Below, piece by piece: positions 1 through 11,857 of a stretch of 64,000 bases of DNA. Every line of letters starts with the position of its first letter. The stretch's first letter is position 1. Position numbers and translations under genes: made by a program. This DNA comes from Nemertoderma westbladi (Eukaryota; Xenacoelomorpha; Nemertodermatida; Nemertodermatidae). The notes under the pieces are model-generated. The model did not search any database. It saw nothing but the letters and a program-made list of their open reading frames with translations, and was not told where the DNA came from. The DNA is taken from assembly GCA_032718475.1 (NCBI GenBank), contig JAUCBJ010000675.1, positions 1 through 64,000 on the forward strand. Reading direction: 5' to 3'.

Positions 1-1704
1 TTTACCATTATTTTAAACAAAAGCCACACAAATAGGTCGAAAATACTGGCGGACGAATTTAAACTCTGAAAAAACCGAAACCCGTTAAACAATGGTGACA
101 CCAAAATAATGCTTATAACACATACAAACAATTTATGCTTATAATTAATGCTTAGAATGTAATAGAGTAGTGACTCAAACGCGGCACCAAAACTCTTTGT
201 AAGACGTTTTTATTTACAAAAACGTAATAGGATAGTGACTCAAAAAGCTACAATTAATTAATTACGTTTGAAAATAACATTTAAATTTGGATCCGCCGAT
301 TTCGCTTTCCACGGAACCGATCCAGAACTGAGTCGGTGGTAGCCTCCACATCTCGGTGGACTGACAAGAGGGCTAGCGCTGAGAGTCGACCCTCGCCCAT
401 GGTGGAACGCAAGTACGTCTTCAACAATTTCAGTTTCGAAAAACTGCGTTCCGCCGTTGCAGCGGTAACCGGTATCGTTCCAAAGAGGCGGAGGAGAGTC
501 GCGACGTGAGGAAGGAAAGCGCGGTTGGCCCGCACCACACACTCCTTCAGAGAGAGACCGCCTTCGCCATTTACCATGCGGAACCACGCCTCAACCTGGG
601 CACGAACGACGGCCAGGGGGGCGTCGAGGTCTGCCTGGTGGAGTGCGGCGACGGCGAGCACTCGATCGATGGAACCCTCGCGAGTAAAATCCGGCAGCAA
701 CTCCTGCAGATCCAGTTGTTGTGGATGGACCCCAAACCGCGACCTGAACTCCGCAATCATATGGTCGACGAATGGCAGGAATGCAGTAATACGGAAGTAT
801 TGTTCTGGGTTCTCAGCCGCAGCGTTGAGTCGGTGGGTTTGTTGACCCACCACCCGCGGAATGACCAGTTCCGCGTCCACTACCTTGGCCAGGGCGGCAG
901 CGAACCCGTAGATCCCAGCAAAAGTGGCATCTGCATCTTGGCGCTCCCTCTCCAGCTCGCTGCGGATGGCATCCAACCGTCGGTACGCATCCCCCAAGTG
1001 TATGGTAGGGTTTTGTAGTGCCTGGCTAACGCCCACCGTCTTGGCCATAATATGGCTGGCCACTGCCAGACTCATGAGGAATGATGGCCTCCGGATCGAC
1101 GCGAGTAGGCCACAAGCATCTGCTGCCACGTCAGCATCACCATGCGCTATGTAGTGCTCGAGTACAGCAACAGTGGCGGGCAGCAGCTCGACGAACGTTG
1201 AGATGGCATCATGCCGCTGCACCCAATGGGTTGGGCACAACTGCAAAAGTCGACGGCGCTTGTGAGCCTGGTCATGGTCATCTCCCTTATAAGCCGCCAC
1301 CACCTCCTCTTCCAATCGACGCACACGTTTGCTCGATCCAAGCAGAAATGTCGCAACACTTGATAAAGCCCCGAACATGACCGCAAACTCCCGGATTTTA
1401 CAACTGGCCGGACAGTGCGAGGTTGAGCCTGGGGCTGGCGCAGTGTACAAATGTTGCGAGGGGCTGTGTACGACAAATGTTTGCCTGGCAGCCATTATAT
1501 ATTCCTGACATGGCCGCAGCACCATCGTAACCCTGCCCGCGGCATTGTTTCGAGGGAGAGGCCCATGCCTTCAATAGGTCGTTGGACCTGATTGGCAAGC
1601 GAGGCACCTGTTAAATTCTCTGCCTCGAAAAATCCCGTGAAGATTTCCTCGATCTCCCCGACTAGACTGACGATCCGGAGGCTAACCCACACCTGTGATA
1701 TCCT

Positions 1705-1908
1705 CCCTGCATCAGTTGTTTCATCAACAAGAGTCAAGAAGAACCCTGCTTCTTTAATTTGCTGGGACAGCTTCTCTTTAATGACCTCGCCAGAACATTC
1801 TATCAGCCCTGCATCAGTTGTTTCGTCAACAAGAGTCGAGAAGAACCCTGCTTCTTTAATTTGCTGGGACAGCTTCTCTTTAATGACCTCGCCAGAACAT
1901 TCTATCAG
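1705..1908 (-). repeat. In-frame 102-bp tandem duplication inside the hAT catalytic region
   Basis: Two near-identical copies (1705-1806 and 1807-1908) lie head to tail and differ at only a few bases. Each encodes 34 residues including IKEAGFF and LVDETTDAG, so the catalytic-Asp motif is present twice. The period is a multiple of three, so the frame is kept. Confidence 0.93.
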
Positions 1909-2640
1909 GTCGTTCTGAATCGTATTTGAAATGTACTTCGCATTACCCGGCGCGTGCTCCAGCACCGAGGCAAGGGTTTTGTCCCCAGCATCCTCTCGGA
2001 ATCGAAGCAGATTCCTGAATAAACCCTCGTCCGCACCCGTGGTCTCTATTTCTTTCCTCTCAGCAATACCGACACGACCATAGTCCCGGTGTCCACGGAG
2101 AGGAAGATTATTCCGCCCACAGAACAGAACAGTCTTTATGATGGGGGACAGCTTGGCGCGGTTCGCAGCAATGACGGCGGCGTTGGTACCTTCAATCAAT
2201 GATTCAACATTCCTCTCAGGATGATGGAATCCCCCCGTGAATCCACTAGCCCTGGTCATTGCCGTGACATGGGCGGCAGCGCGGTCATGTGCTGCGAGCA
2301 CCTCGGTTGCCTTTTTAAACTTCGTCAATGGAACGGCAACCAGTTGGCGTACGGGTTGCATTTGCCGTCCCCCCAGCCACCCCAACTCTTTCGGCGAAGA
2401 GCAGGCACGCCGCACAGAGGCCGCCTTGCAGGCGACGGCTGTATCCCAGCCAAGGATATAGATCCAACCAGCGAGACTGGAAGCGGCGGCCTTCAACGAT
2501 AGGGAAGTTAAAACCAACATGCAGCCTCCACTTGTTGGTCCAGAGCTGATATTTCTGGCCGTCGTTCAACCGACGATGTCCGCCATCTCTGACACACCGC
2601 CAAATCATCAACAAGGTCATCTTGGGGTGCTGGTGCTAGA

Positions 2641-2880
2641 GGGAGAGCATCAGTGTCTTCATCAATACCAACCGGGACGGGAGGAGGAACTGGTTCTGAT
2701 AGGACAGCGGCAGCATCTTCCTCAACACCAACCAGGACGGGAGGAGGAACTGGTTCTGATAGGACAGCGGCAGTGTCTTCCTCAACACCAACCAGGACGG
2801 GTGAAGGAACTGGTTCTGATAGGACAGCGCCAATGTCTTCCTCAACACCAACCGGGATGGGAGGCGGAACTGGTGTTGGT
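2641..2880 (-). repeat. 60-bp tandem repeat (about 4 copies)
   Basis: Four 60-bp units, about 90% alike, each read on the minus strand as a 20-residue Pro/Val/Glu unit (SEPVPPPVLVGVEEDAAAVL). The array sits at the N-terminal side of the hAT remnant and is in frame with it. Confidence 0.9.
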
Positions 2881-2894
2881 ACTGGATCTTCCAA

Positions 2895-3332
2895 ACAAGA
2901 TCTTTTAGAAGAAGAGCCAAAAAAAAGTACGCAATTCTCTTCATTATCGGATTATGATTATTATACTGACCAAATACAGTGAAATACCGGTATAATCTGA
3001 TAATATAATTTCAATACCGATAACAGTATAAGCCTATGGCTATGCTCATGCCAGCATGCTGATAGCCAGATAGCAGGATAGTGATATGCGCGTTTTAAAG
3101 AAACACTAAACTTGAAAAGAATATACCTACCTGTTACCGTTACTGTATGAATAGGCCTACCTCAGTACCCGGTAGGTACTCTTAAAGAATTATGTATGGA
3201 GTAAGGAGGGTAATGCAGTAATGAGTAGGCCTAATGCAGTAATGTAATAGTATGTTACAGTTACAAATGGTTACAATGAACCTAGTTACAATGAAATAAT
3301 GGCGTTTAAATTACATATATTTGGGGTTTGCC
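2895..3332. other. No gene seen; AT-rich intergenic sequence
   Basis: Short repeated words such as gtaatg and taggcctac occur, but there is no coding signature on either strand. Confidence 0.6.
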
Positions 3333-3405
3333 AGGGGGGGGGGGGGGCAGCTGCCCCCTTGCCCCCCCCCCCCCCCCCCCCCTAGAACCGCCACTGATGA
3401 GACGT
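3333..3405. repeat. Poly-G/poly-C hairpin-like tract beside a TE-end-like motif
   Basis: A run of 12 or so G, the palindromic word gcagctgc, then more than 20 C, followed by ctagaaccgccactg. The G and C runs can pair. A tract of this kind next to such a terminal word often marks a transposon end (inference). Confidence 0.5.
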
Positions 3406-3695
3406 CTCCAGCTTTCCATGTAGACAGGGAACTGATTGCGCGCTGTATTTATAGTGGTGATATGTTGGGAACTGGGGCAGTGCTACGTGCTTTCTCCAGG
3501 CCTTTGAGCAGTGTTAATCTGTAGTCCTGGTCACTGGCAGTACTGGAGGTACTTTTACCTTTATATTGGTCCCATAATGACTGTTCTATTGTGTGGGATA
3601 TTGACTGGTGTGGGTCCCTTCTGTTAATGTTGCTCCAGAGGGGGCAGGGGTTGGATTTTGAGCTGGCTGACCACACCTATTAATCCAACTGGCCA

Positions 3696-4274
3696 CTACG
3701 TTTTATATATAAAATTTCTCAAGTGGCGGGTGGCCCCCTTAGATTCTGTGAATGTCTTTGCTAGGGGGTCATGTTGGTTGATTAGGGACGCCAGGCGGCC
3801 CAGAAGGTTATTATACTCGACGGTACCTTTACTACTGTCCGGTGCGTAGCAGGATAGGATCAAGTATTGATGGCCATTTGGTGTCCTCCCAAGAACTCCG
3901 ACTATATCGTCGCTGCAATCGATTCTATTCCAATTCTCGAAGATGTCCTTGCTGAAGAGCAGGGCACCCCCGCCAGACCCTCTTTTCCTATCCGGGTTAG
4001 ACATCCTCTCACTCACACTGTACACGCGTTCAAGGTTATTGCCCATGTTCTCCAGTAGGGTTTTTGCTTCGATGTTGTCTAGCCAGTGCTCCTGAATGCC
4101 AAGAACTTTGTGGCCTTTGAGAAGGTCTAGAATAAATGTGGAATTTGATGAAAATCTGTGTGTATTGAAAAAGCATACTTTTAGAGTCTGTTCCGAATTG
4201 TCTAGGCTCTCCGCCGGTATAATTTCTGTTAAACCCGCTGTCCGGGGTGTCGTGAGGGGTGTTAGTTGGGACAT
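3696..4274 (-). pseudogene. Non-LTR retrotransposon endonuclease (APE-type) fragment
   Basis: A 192-codon minus-strand stretch reads like the N-terminal half of a LINE apurinic-like endonuclease: LKVCFFNTHRFSSNSTFI (first strand and Asn), then LGIQEHWLD with the catalytic-Glu-type QE, then SGGGALLFSKDI and YLILSCYAPDSS. It is cut short after about 190 residues; no reverse transcriptase follows downstream (below 3696). LINE endonuclease is the best call; clade not assigned. Confidence 0.7.
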
Positions 4275-6547
4275 TGTGGTTGATTAGGGCTACTGTACTG
4301 ATTGCTCTGGTTCCTGTTGTTGTCGATCCATTCACGGCAGGTGATACCAGGGGACTAGAAACCTTGGGCAGTTACGTGCTCAATGCCGGTTCTGTTGATT
4401 GTTATTCTCATGTTCTTAGCATTTGTGAAGTTATTAATTCATGTGGTTAATCGGTGAACTTGTATTGTACCCTGTTTCTATCTAGGAACTGTAGGATGTT
4501 GTCTTCTGTTTCAGAGATTGAGATTCTGTTGACAAACACAGAGCAGACATTTAAGGGTTTGGATCCCTTGTTCAGGATGTTCACGATTCTTTTGGGAGGC
4601 TGCTGTTGGGTTGTTGGGCCTTTGTGGTCCTAGTGTGTACCGTTGCGGTGCCTGCTTTGGATGGAAGCTGGGGGGGGGGGGGGGGGGGTCAGGCATATGG
4701 GGGTATGGTGTTTGGATACTGCCTGATGACTGTCCATTGGGGTTCTGGGCCTGTATGTTTCATTTAATATTGCTGCGTCGACTCCAGTGTGTCGTCGCTC
4801 CAGGGTTGTCATACTGTGACCAGGGGGCTTTGAGGTAGTTTGACCCATGGTTATTCGTCGTTAGGTCTTGTGAGGAGCTAGTATGTGGTATAGTTTTTAC
4901 ATGGGCTTGTTGGTATTTTGGTCTTGACTGGTGGCATTAGCCACTGTCAGGAGATATAGAGGCAATTTCACATAGGCGATTATCGATTACTGCTTACTCG
5001 GGGAGGGAGTCTAGGTCTGCTGGGGATGCTGCAGTTAGGGTTCACCCTTGGGATGGGGGGTTTCTTTGGTTCCACATGGGAAGGTTGGTCCCAGTTGTTT
5101 GTATTGACTTCCCTGCAGTTGTCATAGATGTTACTCGACCAAACGTTTTTAATTGATTGTGCACTGGTTGTGTTGTGGAAAGCATGCCTATTTGGGGGTG
5201 CTATCCAGGTTTTATAATATAGCTGGGATGTCTCCTTATTGAGTTCTTTGGCTGTAGGTCTGGGCTTGGGGTTGTTGCTAGCGTGTGGTTGGTGTACAGG
5301 AGCGGCTGCCTTGAGTACTCTGCTAAGCCGGAGTTTGAGGAGTGTTCTAACTTGTCGTTCCTGTTCCAGATCAGATTCCAGAGATTTGACACGTGCAATT
5401 ATTATGGTGGGGTTGAGGCTGTTGTTGTCCTCCAGCTGGGATACTGTGGCAGTCGGCTTGAATGTGGTCTCCTTCGCGATTGTTTCTAACCCTGTGAGAT
5501 GGTGTTCGAGAACTGTTCTACCATGTCAATCCAGTTCCAGTTCAGCTTCCAGTGTTTTGATGCGTTCATCCATCAGGCTGTTATCCCTTTCAGTGATGCA
5601 AATCCGAGATTGAAGTGTGGCCACTGCTGATAGGAAGTCATTTCGCAGCCCCTCTATGGTAATATCTGAATCACCCATCGTTTCCACTTTGCATAGGCAT
5701 TTTCTGCATGATTCCAAGAATTGATGTTCTGATGTTCAACGTATCAGCTCCAGGATGTCAACTGCTAGCTCGTGACTAGACGTACGTGGGCGAAGTTTCA
5801 GGGTATGACTCTGTACTAGGGACATTAATGGCTTCACTTCTTCTAGCAGACTGGACCTGGTTAAGGTGATGGTGTCTGTGTTTTCAGACATGATTTTCCA
5901 CAGAGCCTCCTTCCTCGGCAAATGAATAAGGAATTTAAGGTCCGTTATATCTGTGGGATGTGGTGATATGTTTAGTTGTGCTGGAATTCGTGGTCACTGT
6001 TTATCAAGGCAGTGGATTGCAGCTGTTTCATTGAACACTTGGATTTTTGTTTCATATAAGCAGTTCCACAACCAGCAACGGAGTTTTTGGCTGTCTGAAT
6101 GTAATCCGAGTATACTCCCACTTTTGGAGGCTATGGCAAGGGCGTATAGGCAGACGAATGCGCCGCAGTCATGGCTGTTCGATTGACCGGGTAGGGTCTT
6201 GTATATTGTTCATGAACTGTCCAGGGAGTGGAGTCTGAGTTTATTCTATGAACTAGGTTGAGTAGCTTGGATATCGATGTGGCTATTCTGTTAGTGTAAG
6301 TGGATGAGAGGCTACAGAGTGTGTAGATTTTCTTTATTTGTTGGTTTGCGATATGTAGGACAAAGTGTGAGAGGTGGCAATCTGGGAATAGGATAAATGG
6401 TGTGGTGGCAGGATCACATGAGTTAGTAATGTAAGAGACTGCGCTTGCAGTGTCGCAGGTGGGTTGTCGTAGCTTAGAGCAGAGAGAAGAATCTATGCAG
6501 CTGACTGTTCCAAATTTGCATTTGAGAATTGATAAGGAATGAGTCAA
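4275..6547 (-). pseudogene. Degenerate minus-strand LINE ORF1-like region with coiled coil
   Basis: Short open pieces on the same strand as the endonuclease fragment. 5736-5921 encodes about 60 residues starting MPRKEALWKIMSENTDTITL; 5526-5717 encodes a heptad-rich helix (LSAVATLQSRI, then MDERIKTLEAELELD); a frame change separates them near 5725. 6131-6547 is a further open piece of 138 codons without a recognisable domain. A poly-G run lies at 4670-4688. The order coiled coil then endonuclease fits a LINE ORF1-ORF2 layout, but I recognise no family for the upstream pieces. Confidence 0.45.
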
Positions 6548-7189
6548 TAATTACTGTAGATAAGTAGGCATTGTTGTCGAAATATTTCGAGTCCGGATCC
6601 CAGGGTTTTAGGAGAACTAGGCCTCTCTGGGTGGTTGGCTTTGTCGTGGCCGCGATGATGACTGCTTCTTCATGAAAACCATCTTCTATGTCGGGGTAGG
6701 TGATAATATGTTCGGCTTCCTGAGTGGGGAGAACTTATTTTATTAGTATTAGCTCGTAAGCATGGGTGGTAATGGGCTGGCTGGGTCCTGGTCCTAGGGT
6801 TGACCTTGTAGATGTCATGCTGCAGTCGGGTGTGGTGATCGGATTCGACCTTGGCTGTGTTCCTGGACTGTGGGTCTGTTGTGGGGGTTAAATGAGAGGT
6901 CCGTGTGCCATTGTCGAGGGGTTTGATGCTGGTATCATAGCAGACGTCTTCTGTAGGAGTTAAAAAGTTAAGAGTGTCAGGATTAACGTACTGGGTTGAG
7001 GTACATAGTGGGGGTTTCTGTGTGGTGTAGTTGTGACAGTTGTATTGTTTCCTTGTAACCCAGGTGCCATCCTCAGTGAGATCTTCAATAGTGCCTAGGT
7101 GTGTTTCAGTCATAGTGTATTTGTCGGGTTTGAAGAAGTCTGTAATTGTCCAACTCGACACGGATCCCTTTGTACTCGAGGAAATCGAC

Positions 7190-7925
7190 CCAGCTCCCAT
7201 CATAGTCGACCCCAATCCTGTCGTAGTTGGCCCAGAACTCGTTGTAGTCGACCTAGAACTCGTCGTAGTCGACCCCAATCCCATCGTAGTCAGCCCAGAA
7301 CTCATCGTAGTCGACCGAGAGCTCGTCGTTGTCGACCCAGAACTCGTCGTAGTCGACCCGGATCCCATCGTAGTCAACCCAGATCCCATCGTAGTCGACC
7401 CGTATCCCATCGTAGTCGACCCGGATACCATCATAGTCATCCCGGATCCCGTCGTAGTCGACCTGGATCCCATCGTAGTCAACCCGGATCCCGTCATAGT
7501 TAACCCGGATCCCATCGTAGTCGACCTGGATCACATTGTAGTCAACCCGGATCCCGCTGTAGTCGACCCGGATCCCATTGTAGTTGACCCAGATCTCGTC
7601 GTAGTCGACCCAGATCCCATTGTAGTCGACCCGGATCCCATCGTAGTCGACCCGGATACCGTCATAGTCATCCCAGATCCCGTCGTAGTAGACCTGGATC
7701 CCATCGTAGTCGACCCGGATCCCATCATAGTTGATCCGGATCCCGTCGTCGTTGACTCGGATCACGTCGTAGTCAACCCGGATCCTGTCATAGTCGACCT
7801 GGATCCCGTCGTAGTCGACCCGGATCTCATCGTAGTCAACCCGGATCCCGTCGTAGTCGACCCAGATGCCGTCGTAGTCGACCTGGATCCTGTCATAGTC
7901 GACCCAAATACCTTTATAGTACAAC
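7190..7925. repeat. 21-bp minisatellite
   Basis: About 35 units of 21 bp, typically gtagtcgacccggatcccat plus c, with scattered substitutions. On the plus strand each unit encodes VVDPDPI, on the minus strand Ser/Thr/Gly units. Most copies retain SalI-like gtcgac and BamHI-like ggatcc words. Confidence 0.95.
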
Positions 7926-8850
7926 CCGTCGTTTCCGAGGGAGTTGAACCGGAACCCGACATTACTGAGGGAGTTGAACCGGAACCCATCGTTGCTGAGG
8001 AAGTTGAACCGGAACCCGTCATTACCAAGTGATTTGAACCAGAACCCGTCGTTTTCGAGGGAGTTGAACTGGGTATCGTCGTGGTCGAGGGTGTTAAACT
8101 GGAACCCATCGATACCAAGGGAGTTGAACCGGAACCCGTCATTACCAAGGGAGTTGAACCAGAACCCATCGTTTCCAAGGGAGTTGAACCGGGTAGCGTC
8201 GTGGTCGAGGGTGTAAAACCTGATCCCATAGTTTCCAAGGGTGTTGAACTGTAACCCGTCATTACTGAGGGTGTTGAACTGGAACCCGTCATTACCGAGG
8301 GAGATGAACCGGAACCCATCGTTACCGAGGGAGTTGAACCGGAACCCATTGTTACGAATGGGGTTGAACCAGAACCCATCATTTCCGAGAGAGTTGAACT
8401 GGGTAGCATCGTGGTCGAGGATGTTAATCCTGATCCCATCATATCCGAGGGTGTTGAACCGGAACCCGTCATTACCGAGGGGGTTAAACCGGAACCCGTC
8501 GTTACCAAGGGAGTTGAACCGGATCCCGTCCTTTCCGAGAGATTTGAACTGGAACCGGTCATTTCTGAGGGAGTTGAACCGGATACCGTCATTTCCGAGG
8601 GAATTGAACCAGAACACATCTTTTCCAAGGGAGTTGAACCAGAACCCGTCATTTCCGAGGGAGTTGAACCAGAACCCATAGTTTCCAAGGGAGTTGAACC
8701 GGAACCCATCATTTCCGAGGGAGTTGAACCAGAACCCGTAGTTTCCAAGGGAGTTGAACCGGAACCCATCATTACCGAGGGAGTTGAAGCGGAACCCGTC
8801 GTTTCCAAGGGAGTTGAACCGGAACCCATTTTTACCAAGGGAGTTGAACC
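7926..8850. repeat. 30-bp minisatellite
   Basis: About 30 units of 30 bp directly abutting the 21-bp array. The plus-strand unit encodes EPEPVISEGV. Variant units (gaactgggta followed by gcgtcgtggtcgag) recur about every 330 bp at 8067, 8187 and 8397, suggesting a partial higher-order structure. Both array periods are multiples of three, so a frame is carried across the junction. Confidence 0.93.
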
Positions 8851-9102
8851 GGATATTGATGTTGGCAAGATAGTAGAATCAGAACCCAACAGCGTCGGGG
8901 GCCTAGATCCGGGCAGGGTACCAGGGGGTCCGGTTCTATTATCGGGTGTAGACGAAATTGGTGCGAATGGGGGTGAAGAGGATGCCGATGCTGGTCTATT
9001 TGCACACGGTATCTTCGATTGAGTCGTTGCTGTGCCTGTGGCACGCGTGTCCCGCCTATAGCGGCTGAGACAGCTCCTTGCCTTTAGCAGGGGTGCGTTC
9101 TA

Positions 9103-10244
9103 CAACCATTCCACTGGTTTGACAGTTTGAGTGGTGGAGCAAGATGTGCTTATCTTTGAAATTGGGGTGCTTATCACTTTTGTTCAGTGGTTTAGTTTTA
9201 GTACCGGTATGGTACAGCTGTATGTATGTTGTATGTATGTTAAATACACAAGGTTCTAGAACATTTTGTTTATGTATTAATAGCTACGCGGTAGAGATAT
9301 TACATAGGCATACCGTTGTTGCCAACCAACTCATAAAATAAATTACTCGTTCTAGAATTTTGTGTAGAATGAATGGCCTTCAGCGAATGATCGTTCTTGC
9401 AATCTTTGAAAGCCTATATCTCAGCTGTTTCTCAACGAAATTCAGATATTGTTACATATATGGAATCCTCGCAAAGCAATATTTGTAATGATATGAAAAA
9501 AATACGACTAAATGTGTAGAGTGGCCACGATACGGAGGGTGTGATTTCGCGAAAGTTTTTCTCATCCTCATTTGATACTCCTTTTTTCCGTTTAAACTCC
9601 CTCATAAGGGATATTTTAATTTTTAATACTTTTTTTTTTAATTTTACAATGATAATTTAATTTAACTCAACTAATAGCACCTTTAAACGTATATTTACAA
9701 TTACATAACATTATATTTACAATATTTTATATGTGTGATTCCTACCATATACCTACATTAACTTGATTTCATGTTCCTGTTCCATTTATACACCATATGT
9801 TGGTAATAAAGTTTTAGTTTCTATAAGGGATATTATATCATCTTGTAGCTTGATAAAACCCTCGGTGTCCATTACGCTATTAGTAGTGGCAGAGTGAGAT
9901 TAAAATTATGAAAATGATCTGAAAATGACACTATATTACGGGTCTTGGACTGTGTACGGTAGTCCCATGTCCTGTAGTACAACAAAAGTACATTCTTTTT
10001 GAGTTTTTTATGTAGATAAACAATGATATGAAATTCAATTCCTTATTTCACATTATTAATCCTTTCCTTGTGAGGGTCTAAAGCGTTCTATTAAGATACT
10101 TGGATGTACAGTATGTGCCTGGTGTGTACATACAGGTAAGATAATTAACACTCTAAACTAAATTAGAAGGGCGAGTGTTTTCAACAATCTGGACATTAGT
10201 ATTTTAGAGACCTGACTGGAACGAACAGATGCGATGTTGGGGAA
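9103..10244. other. No gene seen
   Basis: AT-rich sequence between two minisatellite blocks; no open frame with coding character and no recognisable mobile element. Confidence 0.55.
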
Positions 10245-11857
10245 GCATCCGCACCCATTCCGCATCCGTACCCATTCAGCATCCGCACCTATTCCGCATC
10301 CGCACCCATTCCGCATTCGCACCCATTCAGCATCCGCACCCATTCCGCATTCACACCCATTCTGCATCCGCACCCATTCCGCATCCGCACCTATTCCACA
10401 TCCGCACCTATACCGCATCCGCACCCATTCCGCATCCGTACCCATTCAGCATCCGCACCTATTCCGCATCCGCACCCATTCCGCATTCGCACCCATTCAG
10501 CATCCGCACCTATTCCACATCCGCACCTATACCGCATCCGCACCCATTCCGCATCCGCACCCATTCCGCATCTGCACCTATTCCGCATCCGCACCTATAC
10601 CGCATCCGCACCCATTCCGCATCCGCACCCATTTAGCATCCGCACCTATTCCGCACCCGCACCCATTCCGCATTCGCACCCATTCAGCATCCGCACCCAT
10701 TCCACATCCGCACCCATTCCGCATTCACACCCATTCCGCATCCGCACCCATTCCGCATCCGCACCTATTCCGCATCCGCACCTATACCGCATCCGCACCC
10801 ATTCCGCATCCGCACCCATTCAGCATCCGCACCTATTCCGCATTCGCACCCATTCAGCATCCGCACCTATTCCACATCCGCACCTATACCGCATCCGCAC
10901 CCATTCCGCATCCGTACCCATTCAGCATCCGCACCTATTCCGCATCCGCACCCATTCCGCATTCGCACCCATTCAGCATCCGCACCTATTCCGCATCCGC
11001 ACCCATACCGCATTCACACCCATTCCGCATCCGCACCCATTCCGCATCTGCACCTATTCCGCATCCGCACCTATACCGCATCCGCACCCATTCCGCATCC
11101 GCACCCATTTAGCATCCGCACCTATTCCGCACCCGCACCCATTCCGCATTCGCACCCATTCAGCATCCGCACCCATTCCACATCCGCACCCATTCCGCAT
11201 TCACACCCATTCCGCATCCGCACCCATTCCGCATCCGCACCTATTCCGCATCCGCACCTATACCGCATCCGCACCCATTCCGCATCCGCACCCATTCAGC
11301 ATCCGCACCTATTCCGCACCCGCACCCATTCCGCATTCGCACAAATTCAGCGTCCGCACCCATTCCGCATCCGCACCCATTCCGCATTCACACCCTTTCC
11401 GCATCCACACCCATTCCGCATCCGCACCTATACCGCATCCGTACCCATTCCGCATCCGCACCCATTCAGCATCCGCACCTATTCCGCATCCGCACCCATT
11501 CGCATCCGCACCCATTCAGCATCCGCACCTATTTCGCATCCGCACCCATTCCGCATTCGCACCCATTCAGCATCCGCTCCCATTCCGCATCCGCACCCAT
11601 TCCGCATCCGCACCTATACCGCATCCGCACCCATTCAGCATCCGCACCTATTCCGCATCCGCACCCATTCCGCATCCGCACCTATACCGCATCCGTACCC
11701 ATTCCGCATCCGCACCCATTCAGCATCCGCACCTATTCCGCATCCGCACCCATTCGCATCCGCACCCATTCAGCATCCGCACCCATTCCGCATTCGCACC
11801 CATTCAGCATCCGCACCCATTCCGCATCCGCACCCATTCCGCATACACATCCGCACA
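10245..11857. repeat. 17-bp satellite with 476-bp higher-order period
   Basis: About 95 units of 17 bp (ccgcacccattccgcat and one- or two-base variants). Variant order repeats: the rare word catttagcatccgcacc occurs at 10630 and 11106, exactly 476 bp (28 units) apart, and the surrounding pattern matches for more than 200 bp. As 17 is not a multiple of three, all frames cycle through 17-residue units, giving long but meaningless open frames (for example 10234-11112). Confidence 0.96.

Larger units (their letters stand above)
281..2894 (-). pseudogene. hAT-superfamily transposase remnant (ZMYM1/DUF4371 type)
   Basis: A decayed hAT DNA-transposon transposase read right to left in at least four frame segments. 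About 2315-2620 carries a TTF-type zinc-finger-like stretch (RRFQSRWLDLYPWLGYSRR then GLCAACLLFA). About 1495-2520 holds the DUF4371 core with LVDETTD, where hAT enzymes keep a catalytic Asp. About 1398-1607, in another frame, has CRGQGYDGAAAMSG and FVHCASPRLNLAL. About 281-1400 has the hAT C-terminal dimerisation block (IPVTAATAERSFSKLKLL, then LRSTMGEGRLSALALLSVHR). The N-terminal part at 2508-2894 is proline/valine-rich and repetitive. Frame changes near 1400, 1540 and 2400 mean no full protein can be made. The family call is strong from these motifs; TIRs and target duplications were not identified. Confidence 0.88.
6541..9100 (-). pseudogene. Unrecognised Ser/Thr-rich repeat protein, minus-strand reading (decayed)
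   Basis: One minus-strand frame runs from about 9100 to 6670 with only two stops (near 7760 and 7530). It starts with Pro/Ser/Thr-rich unique sequence (PASASSSPPFAPISSTPDN), passes through 10-residue units (STPLETMGSG) and 7-residue units (STTMGSG), and ends in about 170 unique residues (SSWTITDFFKPDKYTMTE, then THLGTIEDLTEDGTWVT). A frame change near 6730 leads to another protein-like piece (LPTQEAEHIITYPDIEDG, then LVLLKPWDPDSKYF). Strand and colinearity suggest it belongs to the same old element as the LINE pieces downstream. The plus strand is a rival reading: 7040-9022 is also one frame with two stops (8030-8032 TGA, 8252-8254 TAA). I recognise no family. Confidence 0.35.

Noticed and set aside
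7253-8617. 454-residue minus-strand frame rich in YDGIRVD and LGNDGFRFN units
   Set aside because: It is entirely repeat-derived with no unique flanking coding sequence, unlike the other minus frame described.
10234-11112. 292-residue plus-strand open frame (SASAPIPHPHPF units) and its minus-strand counterparts
   Set aside because: It is produced by the stop-free 17-bp satellite; all frames cycle through the same units and there is no unique flank, start context or splice signal.
10245-11857. CRISPR-like regular array
   Set aside because: Units are contiguous with no unique spacers, and the sequence is eukaryotic; it is a satellite.
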